The position numbers were made by a program, and so were the translations under genes. From Cyrtodaria siliqua (Eukaryota; Mollusca; Bivalvia; Adapedonta; Hiatellidae): a stretch of DNA of 64,000 bases. The notes beneath the pieces were generated by a model. That model saw only the letters and a list, made by a program, of their open reading frames with translations. It ran no database searches and was not told where the DNA came from. Shown one piece after another: positions 24,183-36,231 of the stretch. The DNA is taken from assembly GCA_037043455.1 (NCBI GenBank), contig JAWPHD010001288.1, positions 1 through 64,000 of the forward strand, given 5' to 3'. Numbering within the stretch: position 1 is the stretch's first letter; the number at the start of each line of letters is the position of its first letter.

Positions 24183-26101
24183 ATTACTGTATAATGAAAG
24201 CCATTTTCATATTTACAGTGGAGTCAAATATAAATTTAAATTGAACTTTTGTGTAAAGATATGATATAATGTATTCATGAGCAGATGGAAAGGGAAAAAC
24301 AATCACTTAATTCACACTTATTTACCGTTGGAAGGGAAAAGGACCATGAAAGAATACGACCAATCAAATGCTGTTAACTTGCTTGGGACATCAAAATGGA
24401 CTCTCTTCCGAAAATTACCATACATGGTATAAAACATTTCCTGAAAGTGTCAATAATACCCTAGTTAGCTCTACTATGTCAACTCTGGTCATCTTCTGAC
24501 CACTTGGACTGGTCAGTGACTTGAGTGGTCATCCCTAGGAAGATACTCTTTCTTTTCTTTATGATGTCTTTGATGGAGAAATTATAATTTATTCCATGTT
24601 ATTCTTGGCTTATCTGCTTCAGTTGCATAGTACTCAGCTGTCTCATCAATGTGTATCAGTTTGAAAACTGGCTAAACCACCTTTATTTTCTTTAGCCAAA
24701 TGAATTTTTTTGACACTTAAATTTGGCTTAATAATATTAGTGACCTAAGCACCTATAAAAAAAATCTAGGTTTTATTGAATTGCAAAACTTACTGTAACA
24801 AGTCTAGATTGGCAAGCGGTGGTATGTTTTTTATAGCAGTTCTTGTTTATACAGTGAACCACTCCAGCCATTTTTGCCACTTCACCAAATTTTCATTTGT
24901 ATGGGCCAAAATGACTTTAGCCAAATTGGCTAAAACACTTGACCAAAGTTTAGCCAAGCCAATTTAAAAGTGTTTTTCTAAAGTCTATGGCAACTGATGA
25001 AGGGTTATGAATAGCCCAGTATAATAGAGCCTTCTGAGTTATTTGAGCTAAACATAACTGTTGACAGATGAAGTTCATAAAGTAGGTCAAGGTCAGTCAT
25101 GGTGACCTACTTTCGATACTGAGCTAACGGTACTGAGCTAAAGGCAAACACTTAACCAGATATGGCAGTTATTTTTGCTGAAACTCTGGTTGAGACAATA
25201 GCTTTTCAGTTATTCTTAACAAACTTAAAATATATATGAGGCCATACCTTCTGCTGAACCAAGAAGGATCCTCATTGGTTATTATATCATCCATTAACAT
25301 TTGATTGTCACTCATTTTGTTGTTTCTCACTGTTAAAAAATAATTCAACTGAATATATAGTTACTCCACACTTTATAAAATAGTTCAAAAGTAGGTAACT
25401 TGTTCTCTCATTCGTCACTAAATAGACACTATAATTATATCTTTGATTGCTTCATTGCACAAACTAAACGAAAAAATTAGAAGCTTTCATAGTTATGGTA
25501 TCCAAGGGTATGTCAAAAATGCAGACCTCACCAATTTTGTATTTTCAATAAAAAAATAAATATATATCTTATCTCCATAAGAAAACTCAATTAAACCACA
25601 GGAACACTTAAATACTTTATATTTTGTCTCATTGTCTCACAATAGTTCAAAACTATATTTCCTGACATTTACATCCTGAATGAGGTCTTAAATACCTCCA
25701 CAATTAAACATTAAGCTAGGCTAGCTTGAAGTTTTCAATTAAGTCTTAATTTGTACAAAATCAATATCTCATATGTGCAGCTTGCCATGCAATCGAAACG
25801 GATTGAAAGAAAATATTCAAAAGCAAGGATGATGGTTGGTTGGTTGGTTGAATGTTTTTTTATGTCATTTTCAGCATGTTTTAGAGTATATATATATGAC
25901 ACTCGATTTTTTCATGGTGGTGGCAGACCAGGGCACGTATTCATATAGCAACTTAAGTGGAAAATGTTACTTAAGTTAAAATTTAAGATTTTTACATATT
26001 TTTAAATATCCTTATTAACCTCTCAGGGACACTACAAACAATATATTTTAAGATAACTATTTATAAAGAAAATGTCTTATTTCGATATAAAAGGTATTTA
26101 A
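24183..26101. other. Gene-free stretch with a SINE fragment
   Basis: AT-rich. A few palindromic 'tagccaa/ttggcta' motifs lie between 24660 and 24970. No gene recognised. Confidence 0.5.
25843..25925 (-). mobile_element. 3' fragment of the tRNA-derived SINE, antisense
   Basis: 'atgtcattttcagcatgt' and 'cactcgattttttcatgg' match in order the 3' part of the minus-strand SINE at 62265-62470. Head and body are missing. Confidence 0.5.
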
Positions 26102-27504
26102 ACAAGAGCACCGCCTAACGGGCCATTATACGCCCGTTTCCTGAAGGTTTTATGTTAAAGCATTTCCTAGGTGTCAGGTCAATATAACTCTTACCATTGA
26201 CCTTCTAACAAAAAAATAACTGATAGGGGATGTTGTTTAAAGACGCTCTACCTATATATTTTTGTCCACCAATTGATATAAACTTTACTTAATTATAAAG
26301 AGGACTAGGAAAAAGGTAAATGGCAATAATTTCACCCAATGTAATATGCGTTTTGCTGGGGAAAAACAGGATTGAAAAGATCGGATTTTTGAAATAGTAT
26401 TCGAAATACAAGCCGATTGCAGAGATTTTCCGATCTTATTCGTTTACAATCGGAACTACCTCGTCTGATTAGCGAAGAGTTCCGATCGATTCGTTTGCTA
26501 TCGGAACTGCGCCGAATAGTTTGTAATCGCATTGCGCATGTCCGAAAAAAATCGTAAGAACTCTTAGTTCTCCGGCAGGAATAAACGGCTGGGCAGCATT
26601 TTATTCAAGATATTGTTTTGATCATAATTAATAATTTACAGAACTGGAATACGAACCATGTTTCTTCTTAGAATACTCATAAAATAGCTTTGTATACATA
26701 TAAATGCAGTAATATTGAGTATTTAATATTTTACATTAAAAATCGCGTAGATATAGGTAGTGCCTCTTTAACCAAGAGCACTATTTGTATAAAGTTTCAA
26801 GACTGTTGATGAAATAGTTTACATCCAACCGATTATAAGCGATGATCGATCGCTTACATCAAACTGATTATAACCGATGATCGATCGCTTAAGCTTACAT
26901 CCAACGGATTATAACCGATGATCGATCGCTTAGATCCAACTGATTGTAACCAATGATAGATTGTAAATTTCAACTGACTGCCCATCACTATCTCTGGAAT
27001 ATTTAGTAAACAGGTAGATGAAGGTCATAAAGTAGGTCGAGTCCCGTCATTGCCATATGTGTAGTGTCCCTGAGTAAGACACTTTATCTGCATTTGCTTA
27101 GTACTGGTTTTATCCAGGAAGACATCAAGAGTGATTCAAATAAGTTCATAGAGCTTTTGTAACAATCAATGTAAAATAAATAAGTTTAAACTTAAAAGTA
27201 GGTCGAGTTAGTCACCTACCTTTGGTTAGAATGTAACTACAGTAATCATCTAAATATATGTATAAAGTTTGAAGAATGTAATGCTGTTGGTGACTTAATA
27301 AAAGAGTTCATGAAACAAGAGGGACACCTGGTTATCTTCGGAAATATGAAACTGGAGGTACACAATTGGCTTAATCAAATAAATGAAAGGGGTTTAACGT
27401 CCCTTTAACACATCATATGGATGGATTACCGATATGAATCAGGCAACTTGTTTAAGCTTTTATTGATATTAACATTCTAAACAAATTTGGTAAAGATCAA
27501 ATAA
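26102..27504 (+). repeat. Start of another ACAAGAG-type element plus short tandem repeats
   Basis: 26102 begins ACAAGAGCACCGCC, followed by a palindrome with arms AACGGG and CCCGTT. 26820-26960 hold about four imperfect units of roughly 45 bp with 'ccgatgatcgatcgctta', and 26395-26530 hold dispersed 'cgatc/atcggaact' inverted motifs. A further ACAAGAGGGACACCTGG start occurs at 27315. No matching 3' end was identified before the next element. Confidence 0.5.
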
Positions 27505-27790
27505 ACAAGAGGTTCAAGAGGGCCTGTGGACGCTCTACTGGCTAACACGGCTCTTATAACATCAATGAAGTGAGTGACTGCCATTAAGTTTTTTTTGAAA
27601 GTTTCGGGCAAAAACATATTTTTGACTAAATCAAGGGCCATAACTAAAGAATGTAGTAATGTTTGGTAAAGATCAGATGAAAAATGAAGGCCATACCGTA
27701 TTGACGAGGCAAAATATAGCATTGTTACTGGTCCGACTGGTCTAACATAAGCTAAAAAAATAAAATAAAAAAAAGGAATAATTTCCAAAA
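27505..27790 (+). repeat. Family-B element fragment
   Basis: 5' end ACAAGAGG, then 'aagagggcctgtggac', then 'gctctactggctaac', followed by part of a core unit ('caagggccataactaaag', 'tactggtccgactgg'). It ends in a poly-A and AT tract, without the 3' hairpin. Confidence 0.6.
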
Positions 27791-27824
27791 AAAAAAAAAA
27801 ATATAATAATAATAATATTAATTA

Positions 27825-29719
27825 ACAAGAGGTCAATGACCTTGAAGCTCTACTGATTGATTTTGATTTCAGGAAGTAGTCACTACAGACTTGTTTTTTA
27901 AAAAATTATTTTTAGCCGTGGCGGCCATCTTGAATTTCCGGCCGACCTGAAATTTTGCTAGGATCTATTAGACATCAAGAGCAACATTCCTGTGAAGTTT
28001 CATGAAAATCCGTCAAGTAGTTTCACAGGAATAGTCGCTATAAGTTTTCATTATATAACTCTATGTAAACAAAGATGGCCGCTGACAGCCATGTTTAACG
28101 TCGAATCAAAATAATGTTTGACTCTGATAACCATCATGTCATGCTGATCATTTTACAAAAAGTCCCATATCAATATCACTTATAGTTTTCAAGACGTAGT
28201 CGCTACAAACTTCCATTTTAAAAAATCTAATTTTAGCTGTGGCGGCCATCTTGAATTTCTGGCCGATCTGAAATTTTCCTAGGATCAATTAAACATTAAG
28301 AGCAACATTCCTGTAAAGTTTCATGAAAATCTGTCAAGTTGTTTCAAAGGAGTAGTCGCTACAAGTTTTTACTATATAACTCTATGTAAACAAAGATGGC
28401 CGCTGGCAGCCATGTTTAACGTTGAATCAAAACAATTTTTGACAAGGACCAACATCATGTCATGCTGATCATTTTACAAAAAGTCCAATATCAATATCAC
28501 TTATAGTTTTCAAGTAGTAGTCGCTACAAACTTGTATTTTGAAAATCTATTTTTAGCCATGGCAGCCATCTTGAATTTCCGGCCGACCTGAAATTTTGCT
28601 AGGATCAATTAGACATCAAGAGCAACATTTCTGTGAAGTTTCATGAAAATCCGTCAAGTAGTTTCAGAGGAGTAGTCGCTACAAGTTTTCATCATATAAC
28701 TCTATGTAAACAAAGATGGCCACTGGCAGCCATGTTTAACGTCAAAACAAAATAATGTTTGACTCTGATAACCATCATGTCATGCTGATCATTTTCCAAA
28801 AAGTCCCATATCAATATCACTTATAGTTTTCAAGACGTATTCGCTACAAACTTCTTTTTTTAAAATCTATTTTTAGCTGTGGCGGCCATCTTGAATTTCT
28901 GGTTGATCTGAAATTTTGCTAGGATCAATTAGACATTAAGAGCAACATACCTGTAAAGTTTCATGAAAATCTGGCAAGTAGTTTCAAAGGAGTAGTCGCT
29001 ACAAGTTTTTACTATATAACTGTATGTAAAGAAAGATGGCCGCTGGCAGCCATGTTTAACGTTGAATCAAAACGATTTTTAACAAGGACCAACATCATGT
29101 CATGCTGATCATCTTAGAAAAAGTCCCATATCAATACCACTTAGAGTTTTCAAGAAGTAGTCGCTACAAACTTGTATTTTTAAAATTGATTTTTAGCCGT
29201 GGCGGCCATCTTGAATTTCCGGCCGACCTGAAATTTTGCTAGGATCAATTAGACACCAAGAGCAACATTCCTGTGAAGTTTCATGAAAATCCGTCAAGTA
29301 GTTTCAGAGGAGTAGTCGCTACAAGTTTTCATTATATAACTCTATGTAAACAAAGATGGCCGCTGGCAGCCATGTTTAACGTCGAATCAAAACGATTTTC
29401 GACAAGGACCAACATCAGGTCATGCTAATCATTTTAGAAAAAGTCCCATATCAATATCACTTATAGTTTTCATGAAGAAGTCGCTACAAACTTGTTTTTT
29501 AAAAACCTATTTTTAGATCTGGCGGCCATCTTGGATTTCACATCAACATGAATTTTTGCTAGGATCAACTAGACTTCATGGGCAACATTTCTGTAAAGTT
29601 TCATGAAAATCCATTCAGTAGTTTCAGAGGAGAAGTCGCTACAAAAAAAAGTTTACGGACAGACGGACGCCTAACCACGGCATAAGCTCTGCTGATCTCT
29701 GATCAGTAGAGCTAAAAAA
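27825..29719 (+). mobile_element. Family-A pearl-like element, complete
   Basis: The best complete copy in the window. It has 5' ACAAGAGGTCAATGACC, about five 320-bp core units, a short 'ggacagacggacgc' remnant of the microsatellite, then the CTCTGCTGATC/GATCAGTAGAG hairpin and CTAAAAA. No protein-coding frame. The 5' 'gctctactgat' is complementary to the 3' hairpin arm. Confidence 0.75.
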
Positions 29720-29804
29720 TAACAAAAATAAAAAAAATTAAAAATTACTTTTTTTTTTTTTTTATTAAAATAAAATTAATAATATAAAAAAGACAGTCGT
29801 AAAA

Positions 29805-30890
29805 TCTGGTAAAGTTTGGCAAAGATCAGATGCAAAATGAAGGCCCTATTGTATGACGAGGCAAATTATAGCATTTTTAACAAAATCAAGGGCCATAACT
29901 CCGCTGTTACTGGTCCGATCTGGTTGGTTTTCGAACTTGACCAAGCTTTCATAGACATTAACAATCTGATGAAGTTTGGTAAAGATCGGATGAAAAATAA
30001 AGGCCCTATCGTCTTAAAGAGGCAAAATATATCATTTTGAAGTAAATCAAGGGCCATAACTCCAATGTTACTGGTCCGATATGGCTGGTTTTCGAACTTG
30101 TCTGAGCTTTCATTGATATTAACAATCTGATAAAGTTTGGAAAAGGATGCCCCTATAGTCTTAACGAGGCAAAATATAGAATTTTTAACTAAATCAAGGG
30201 CTCAACTCCGCTGATACTAGTCCGATATGGCTGGTTTTCGAACTTGTCCGAGCTTTCATTGATATTAACAATGTGGTAAAGTTTGGTAAAGATAGGATGA
30301 AAAACGAAGGCCCTATCGTCTTAACGAGGCAAAATATAGCATTTTTAACTAAATCAAGGACCATAACTCCGCTGTTACTGGTCCGAACTGGCTGGTTTTC
30401 GAACTTAAAATGAGCTAAAAATGAAGTAGCTACAGATTTAACAAAATATAATATAGCGTTTTTCAATAAATCAAGGGCCATAGCTCTGTCGTTACTAACA
30501 AGATCTAACTGGTTTTCGAACTTGTCTAAGATTTCATTGATATACAGCGATTTGCATAACTAGACATCATACTGATGCTTTCTGCCAAATTTCGTAGAAA
30601 TCCAACAAGCCGTTTAGGAGGAGTAGAGCCGACAAGACATTTAAAGTAAAAAATGCCAAAGGGCCATAACTCTGTCAAAAATCAGCGAACTGGAATAAAA
30701 GCATGAAATGCACATCTTACTGATGCTTCCTGTCAAGTTTCGTCGAAATCCATCAAGGCGTTTAGGAGGAGTAGCACCAAAATTTAAAGTCAAAATGTCA
30801 AGGGGCCGTAACTCCTTTAAAAATCAACGAACCGGCAAAACACAATATGCACAACTAGACATCATACCAATGCTAAAAAAAAGTAAAAAA
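29805..30890 (+). repeat. Family-B core units (about 165-bp period), then family-C-like units
   Basis: Units contain 'aaatcaagggccataact', 'gttactggtccgat' and 'ttggtaaagatcggatg'. From about 30540 the sequence changes to 'gtttaggaggagtag' units also seen at 41.1-41.3 kb. The B unit length is near a multiple of three, which leaves spurious minus-strand frames open. Confidence 0.65.
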
Positions 30891-30899
30891 AAAAAAAAA

Positions 30900-31320
30900 A
30901 AACCTGTGTAAGTTTGGTATTTTTTTTTCAAGAAATGTGGCCTATCTGGTCTGAAGTTACTGGTCTGATCCTTCCCATTATCGAACTCGTCCGAGATCTT
31001 ATTTATCTTATGGTCATATACAATAAGTATAAGTTTGGTTAAGATTGATCAAGAAATGTGGTCTCTATCATGCAAACGATGAAAAACTGCATTTTTTGCT
31101 AATCAGGGGCCATAGCTCTAGTGTTACTGGTCCGATCTGGCCCATTATGGAACTTGTCTGTAATCTTATGGTCATATACAATCTGTGCAAGTTTGGTTAA
31201 AATTGCTCAAGTAATGTGGCCTCTATTGTGTAAACAAGCTAAACATTGAAGACAGCCAGACAGACGACGGACTGTCACAATAGCTCATCCTTGAGCACTT
31301 CGTACTCAGGTGAGCTAAAA
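30900..31320 (+). repeat. Family-C element 3' part with terminal hairpin
   Basis: Core units with 'atcttatggtcatatac' and 'caagtttggttaa' precede 'cacaatagctcatcc', a TTGAGCAC...GTACTCAGGTGAG hairpin and CTAAAA. The same 3' end is at 41742 and 48709. Confidence 0.65.
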
Positions 31321-31344
31321 TGTAACCATGATCAATGAAGTGTA

Positions 31345-31592
31345 AAAAGTAAGTTAAAAGTCTGTCAAATGTCTGTCACATCAAGCTATATAATTTAGTT
31401 TGGTTGGAATGTACAGCATTCATCTGAACTATCTGTGTATGAGGTTACCATTCTATGGTTATCAGTTATCAAGTCTGTCAAATGTCTGTCACATCGACCT
31501 ATATACTTCAGTTTGGTTGGAATGTACAGCATTCATCTGAACGTATCTGTGTATGAGGTTACCATTCTATGGTTATCAGTCAAGTCTGTTTT
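31345..31592. repeat. Tandem duplication, unit about 108 bp
   Basis: 'gtctgtcaaatgtctgtc' occurs at about 31363 and 31471, each followed by 'gtttggttggaatgtac' and 'gaggttaccattctatgg'. Confidence 0.65.
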
Positions 31593-31812
31593 GTACACCA
31601 TGTACCATAAAAATTTGCTCGCTGTCAAAACCGCACCACAAAATTGAAAATTGCACCGTGATCGCGTGAACATTATTATTTTTTCAATAAAATGTTGTTT
31701 TTTTGTTTTTTTAATTATTTCCTTTTTTTTTCAATTAAAAAAAGGAGTCTTTTTTTTCCAGAAGTTTGGTCGGTTTACAGTAAACTCAGGTATACTTTTA
31801 TTTAGCCTCAGT
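31593..31812 (+). repeat. Dispersed repeat, copy 1 (about 220 bp)
   Basis: 'ttgtacaccatgtacc', 'gctgtcaaaaccgcac', 'aaaattgaaaattgcac' and 'tttacagtaaactcagg' occur in the same order, inverted, at 54341-54560 in espin intron 1. No coding content. Confidence 0.6.
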
Positions 31813-31929
31813 TACCTGCACATGGATATTTATTCTAAGAAGATTTTTAAGATTATGGGTTGAATTCCCTCTTAAATGGCAGACGGACCTAAATTGTAAA
31901 ACCTTGATCGAGGGTCATACAGATGCTTG

Positions 31930-32200
31930 TTGCACGTTCGGTAAAATTTTCTTTGATGAATGCAAAGCATTAAATCATTTAATTTAGGTTAACTAAAAGG
32001 GCGTGGCTATACCATACTACAATTACCAGATAGAGGAATTTAGAGTATGGTCACTCTGACGTCACAGTGTTACTAAGTACACCATGCCACAAAAAAGATA
32101 GAGTCTGTCTCAGCTCGTTGGTTATTTAAACACCTCGATCGATGGGCTATGCCCATCTCAGTGTTTAAATAAGTCACTGAGACCAGCCTCTATCTATTAC
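31930..32200 (-). mobile_element. Fold-back element, copy 2
   Basis: Reverse-complement copy of 7873-8150. The tail 'ctttgatgaatgcaaagc' lies at the low-coordinate side, and the hairpin (about 32089-32195, arms containing 'gatagagtctgtctcag' and 'ctgagaccagcctctatc') ends in 'tctattac'. Confidence 0.65.
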
Positions 32201-33104
32201 CTGGACAGAAAGATGTGAAGATGATTTCAGTTTTTAGCATGTACACTAGAAGAAAGCGTTTAATGTAAGATTGTTTTAGTATTGAAATATGATCAGTAGT
32301 TCATGAGAATAAGTAACAGTGGAGCAGACCTATTCAAATGCTTTAGAAGATGCTTCAGTTAAAGTTTCATCAAAGTCTGTTTAATTATTGAAGATTCGTT
32401 GCTGATTTTAAAATCAGACAGCACCAAAAAGAGATACATAGCTGTACACACAAACAGTAAGTAACATTCAAAAACAATTTTCTTTATACTATTCTTATAA
32501 TAAATATTATATATAAATATCTATTACAATGATCATGGTATTCATGCATATAAAAGATAGTTAAGCCAGGTTTCAGCAAAAATTGCTTAATCATACAGAG
32601 ATGACAGACCGCCAGATTGATTAAAAAGGCCTGGCATTAGCCCTCATTCTTTGGCCAGTTAGTAAAGCTTAAAATAAAATGTACATGTACAACACATTTT
32701 CTAAAACAGAAAATAAGTTACCTGTCCTTTTCATTCAGTTTAGATCTGAAACTGGAGGGAAACAAAAAGAAAATGCAACTGATTAATAAACAAGTAGCGC
32801 ATTTTTCATTCGCACCTGCACACAAACATGCACAAGTATGTATGTAGAACTCTGTTTTGATTGTATTAATTACAATACATACAATTAAAGTTCCTATCCC
32901 ATCATCAAGTCATAAACCTACTGACAATGAGTTATATATGTAACTTAATTTTTTTAACTCTTAGCTAGACACAATATAAATAGCTTTAACCAGCCAACTT
33001 AAAAACCAAAATTGGACTGTGCTCCAAGAAAATTAAAACTGGGGACTAGCCCAGGTAGATTTCAAAAGTCCACTTGCCCTGACTGAAAAGTCACTTGCCC
33101 TGAT
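32201..33104. other. Gene-free stretch
   Basis: AT-rich. 'cacttgccctga' appears twice near 33060-33105 and inverted near 39150-39220. No gene. Confidence 0.45.
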
Positions 33105-33747
33105 TTTAAGCTCACCTGAGCACAAAGTGCTCTAGAGTGAGATATTGTGATCGCCCTTCGTCCGTCCATCCACAATTGCTTCAAACGACTTTTCCTCTGA
33201 AACCGCTTGGCCAATTCTGACGAAACTTCACAGGAATGATCCTTGGGCAGTCTTCTCTCAAGATTGTTCAAATTAAGAAAATCCATGCAGAACTCTTGTT
33301 GCCATAGCAACCGAAAGAATAAAGCTGGAAAACTTCAAAAATCTTCTTCTTTAAAGCTACTGGATTGATTTCAGAATATTTTCACAGAAATGATGTTTGG
33401 GTGACCCTCTACCAAGACTGTTCGAGCACCTTGATTCATCAAAAAACTTTTAAAAATCTTCGTCTGAAACTGCTTAAAGGTGAAATTTAGCGTGTATTTT
33501 GAGTATATATTCGGAAATATACGTATATAATATACAAAATTTTCAAATCTTACACTTATTGGTTGTCCCGTTTTCTCACAGTAGCCAATTTTATCCCATA
33601 GCGCACACGCTTCGAGTTTCGCCCTTTTTGAAGACAGGTAAGTGACACGTGATCCTGTGACGTCATTGGTACCAAACGATTCGCGGTGTCGCATTGAGTT
33701 GTATACAATTGTCTATGTAGGATTACGTTTTATGGTACTTATTAAAA

Positions 33748-36231
33748 ATGCCGTGTGTTGTTGCTGGGTGAAAAAGTTTGCATAAAGAAGGACAAGATAA
33801 TAACCTAAGTTGTTTTCGTTTCCCTAATCGAGATAATGATATATTAAGATTTGAAGTGTGGGTAGACGTTACAGAAGAAAATCGCCCGACTCGTCGAGAA
33901 AGTGGGAACCTACGAAAGACACGCGAGTTTGTAGCAAGCATTTTGAGTTGACTTCGTGGGAAGTCCATCCTTTGGTTTCATTATCTTTGAATTTGGAGAA
34001 CAAAAGGCCATGCAGATTAAAATCAACAGCGGTACCAACGATATTCGACTATAAAAATGAGAAGTGCATAACCCCGCCGTCTCCAAGCAAGTTGTATTCG
34101 CCTATTCGACCGGCGTTGATGAAATTCATACATGAAGTAAGATTGAAATTTATGTTCAATTATCTTAGCACCTCATCGGGTATACGTATGATAAATTGAA
34201 GAAAGGTGTATAGTCTTAGATCTTTATATACAGCGTGAATGTTTAGCTGTTGAATTAGAAGCATGCGTCTTTACGTGAATCAATGAAGAGTTGACGGCGC
34301 TAATATTATGTAGCCGTCTTTTTTTTAAAAGATTGCTAAGAACGTTCAGCATATAAATTTAAATGAATCCGGTGAAATAAATACTGTGTCTTTGTTTCCA
34401 AATTTTAATTTTAATAATTTTAAATTATACACCCTCTTCTGCCAATAGTATTATAGATATATATTATCAACATATATAGGGCTATGGATTTGAAAAAAAA
34501 ATAAAATGGTTCATGGATATTTATAACAAGGCAGAAAATTAATAATATTACTAGCTTTTATATTAATTCAGTAATTTATTTTTTATGGCAAAGCAACAAC
34601 AATAACGCCTCTTAGCTCGTGCAATAAGTAAAACAAGTATAATAGAATAATATACTTTATATTATGGTAATTTGAAATATTTGGTCTGTTTTCGATCTGT
34701 ATACTTACTAACTGTCTATATCGTTCTCATAATACATTTGGCTATATTATTTAAATCATTGTATTTTTCTCTCTTTGTGCGCGACAAATATCATGTGATA
34801 TATCCGTCTTGTGCAATACGCGTCTGCCCTCGGCGGTATCTCACCGCTCAAGTAATTGCAATAAACAGGAAATATATCATAAAACTAGGCTTCCCTAAAT
34901 GGTGCGTGCTTTTGTGATATACCGACGTATGTACCCAAATTAGGCTGCACTTCAATAGTGCACCGCAATATTTTATTAGTCTGTATTGATATTTGGGGGC
35001 ACGTGGAGACTATAGATAGATTCTTTATTTCCTCCAATGTACAGGAGAGCATATACATATAATTGTAACATATAATACAAATTCAAAATTTAACATTAGC
35101 GAACGTTAACATATATCTATAAATATAATGGATCAAGACTATATACATACATCAATACATGTTGATTACAGATTATTTTACAATTATACTATAGATGAGT
35201 TCAGAATTTGAACTAAATGCTATTTATATGAATCATATTTTGCTATGTATTACCATATGCATGACTCTTGCCGAAACGAAACACAAGAAGACAAAATGGT
35301 GCAATATACTCCTAACCTTATATATTAACATGTACCATATTTATGACTCTTGCCGAAACGAAACTCAAGATGTAAAAATGGTACAGTTTACTCAGCTTAA
35401 ATTAGTTCAACATGTATCATAGTTATGACTCTTGCCGAAACGAAACTCAAGATGTAAAAATGGTACAGTTTACTCAGCTTAAATTAGTTCATGCCTACTC
35501 TCATAATTAATAATATAGACTTATTAAACATAGTAGGAACCACTATTGAATATATTATTTCATTTTCTATAATAAAACACATAAAATCTAAAGTATTTAT
35601 GTAGTAATGTATATCTACACAAAATTGTTGATGGCGACTTATGGCAAATATATAATACTATAGCAATTATGGCGCCGAAATTATATGCTGTTTCATTTAT
35701 TATTGTTTTTATTCTTTTTTATTTTATCAATTATGGATAATATCTAATAAATATATTTGTTCCATGTCTACTTATCGGCAAAAAAAATCTGATGCTCGTA
35801 TTACCATAGAGTTACATACATATATATCCATGTATTAATGTATAGGTATAGACCAGGTCCATTCATTCGGAATATACTACATTTCGCGGTTATTGTGTAT
35901 GTACCAAGATATTGCAGTGTTGCGGGTGACTTACTGTCAGATTTCGATGAAAACAATTTTTACGTTGTTTTTTTGTTTGTTGTTGGTGTAAGTGTATAAA
36001 TACGCTATTTTGTTAGATTAGTGAATAGTGTAATAAACCACTGAACGTAACGAATGACATGACACGATAGTCTTTACAAGCTCTCAGTTTGCACCTGCAC
36101 CGCGTACGACTTCATCATCAGTTGATGAATCCGATGTATTTTCGTCCTCAGACACGTATTCTGGCTCCAAACCTAAAGGTTGCACATGGTGTAACCGTTT
36201 TATCACGGGCATTTCCTCTGACATCGCTTAA
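33748..36231 (+). pseudogene. THAP-domain gene of the transposon, decayed
   Basis: The protein opens MPCVVAG at 33748. The next codon, where the second zinc-binding cysteine of the THAP C2CH motif should stand, is TGA (33769-33771). That frame continues with FRFPN and a Trp-containing helix. A single frameshift between about 33860 and 33905 moves it into the frame reading WEPTKDTRVCSKHF (C and H ligands, C at 33930) and then AVPTIF at 34029-34046, the hallmark C-terminal motif of THAP zinc fingers. A GAA|GTAAGA donor at 34137 ends this exon in phase 0. A phase-0 acceptor (CTCTCAG, 36081-36087) opens a 47-codon exon to TAA at 36231, Ser-rich then containing CTWCNRF. THAP domains bind DNA. No catalytic DDE region is seen. 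The intron model is inferred from phase. Confidence 0.6.
35180..35500. repeat. 82-bp tandem repeat, about 3 units, inside the THAP transposon intron
   Basis: 'atgactcttgccgaaac' occurs at 35261, 35343 and 35425, followed each time by 'gaaac(a/t)caaga' and 'aaatggt'. Confidence 0.7.

Noticed and set aside
33858..34199. Reading the 113-codon frame as a complete gene
   Set aside because: It contains only the second half of a THAP domain and has no ATG at its start; it is the downstream part of the decayed gene.
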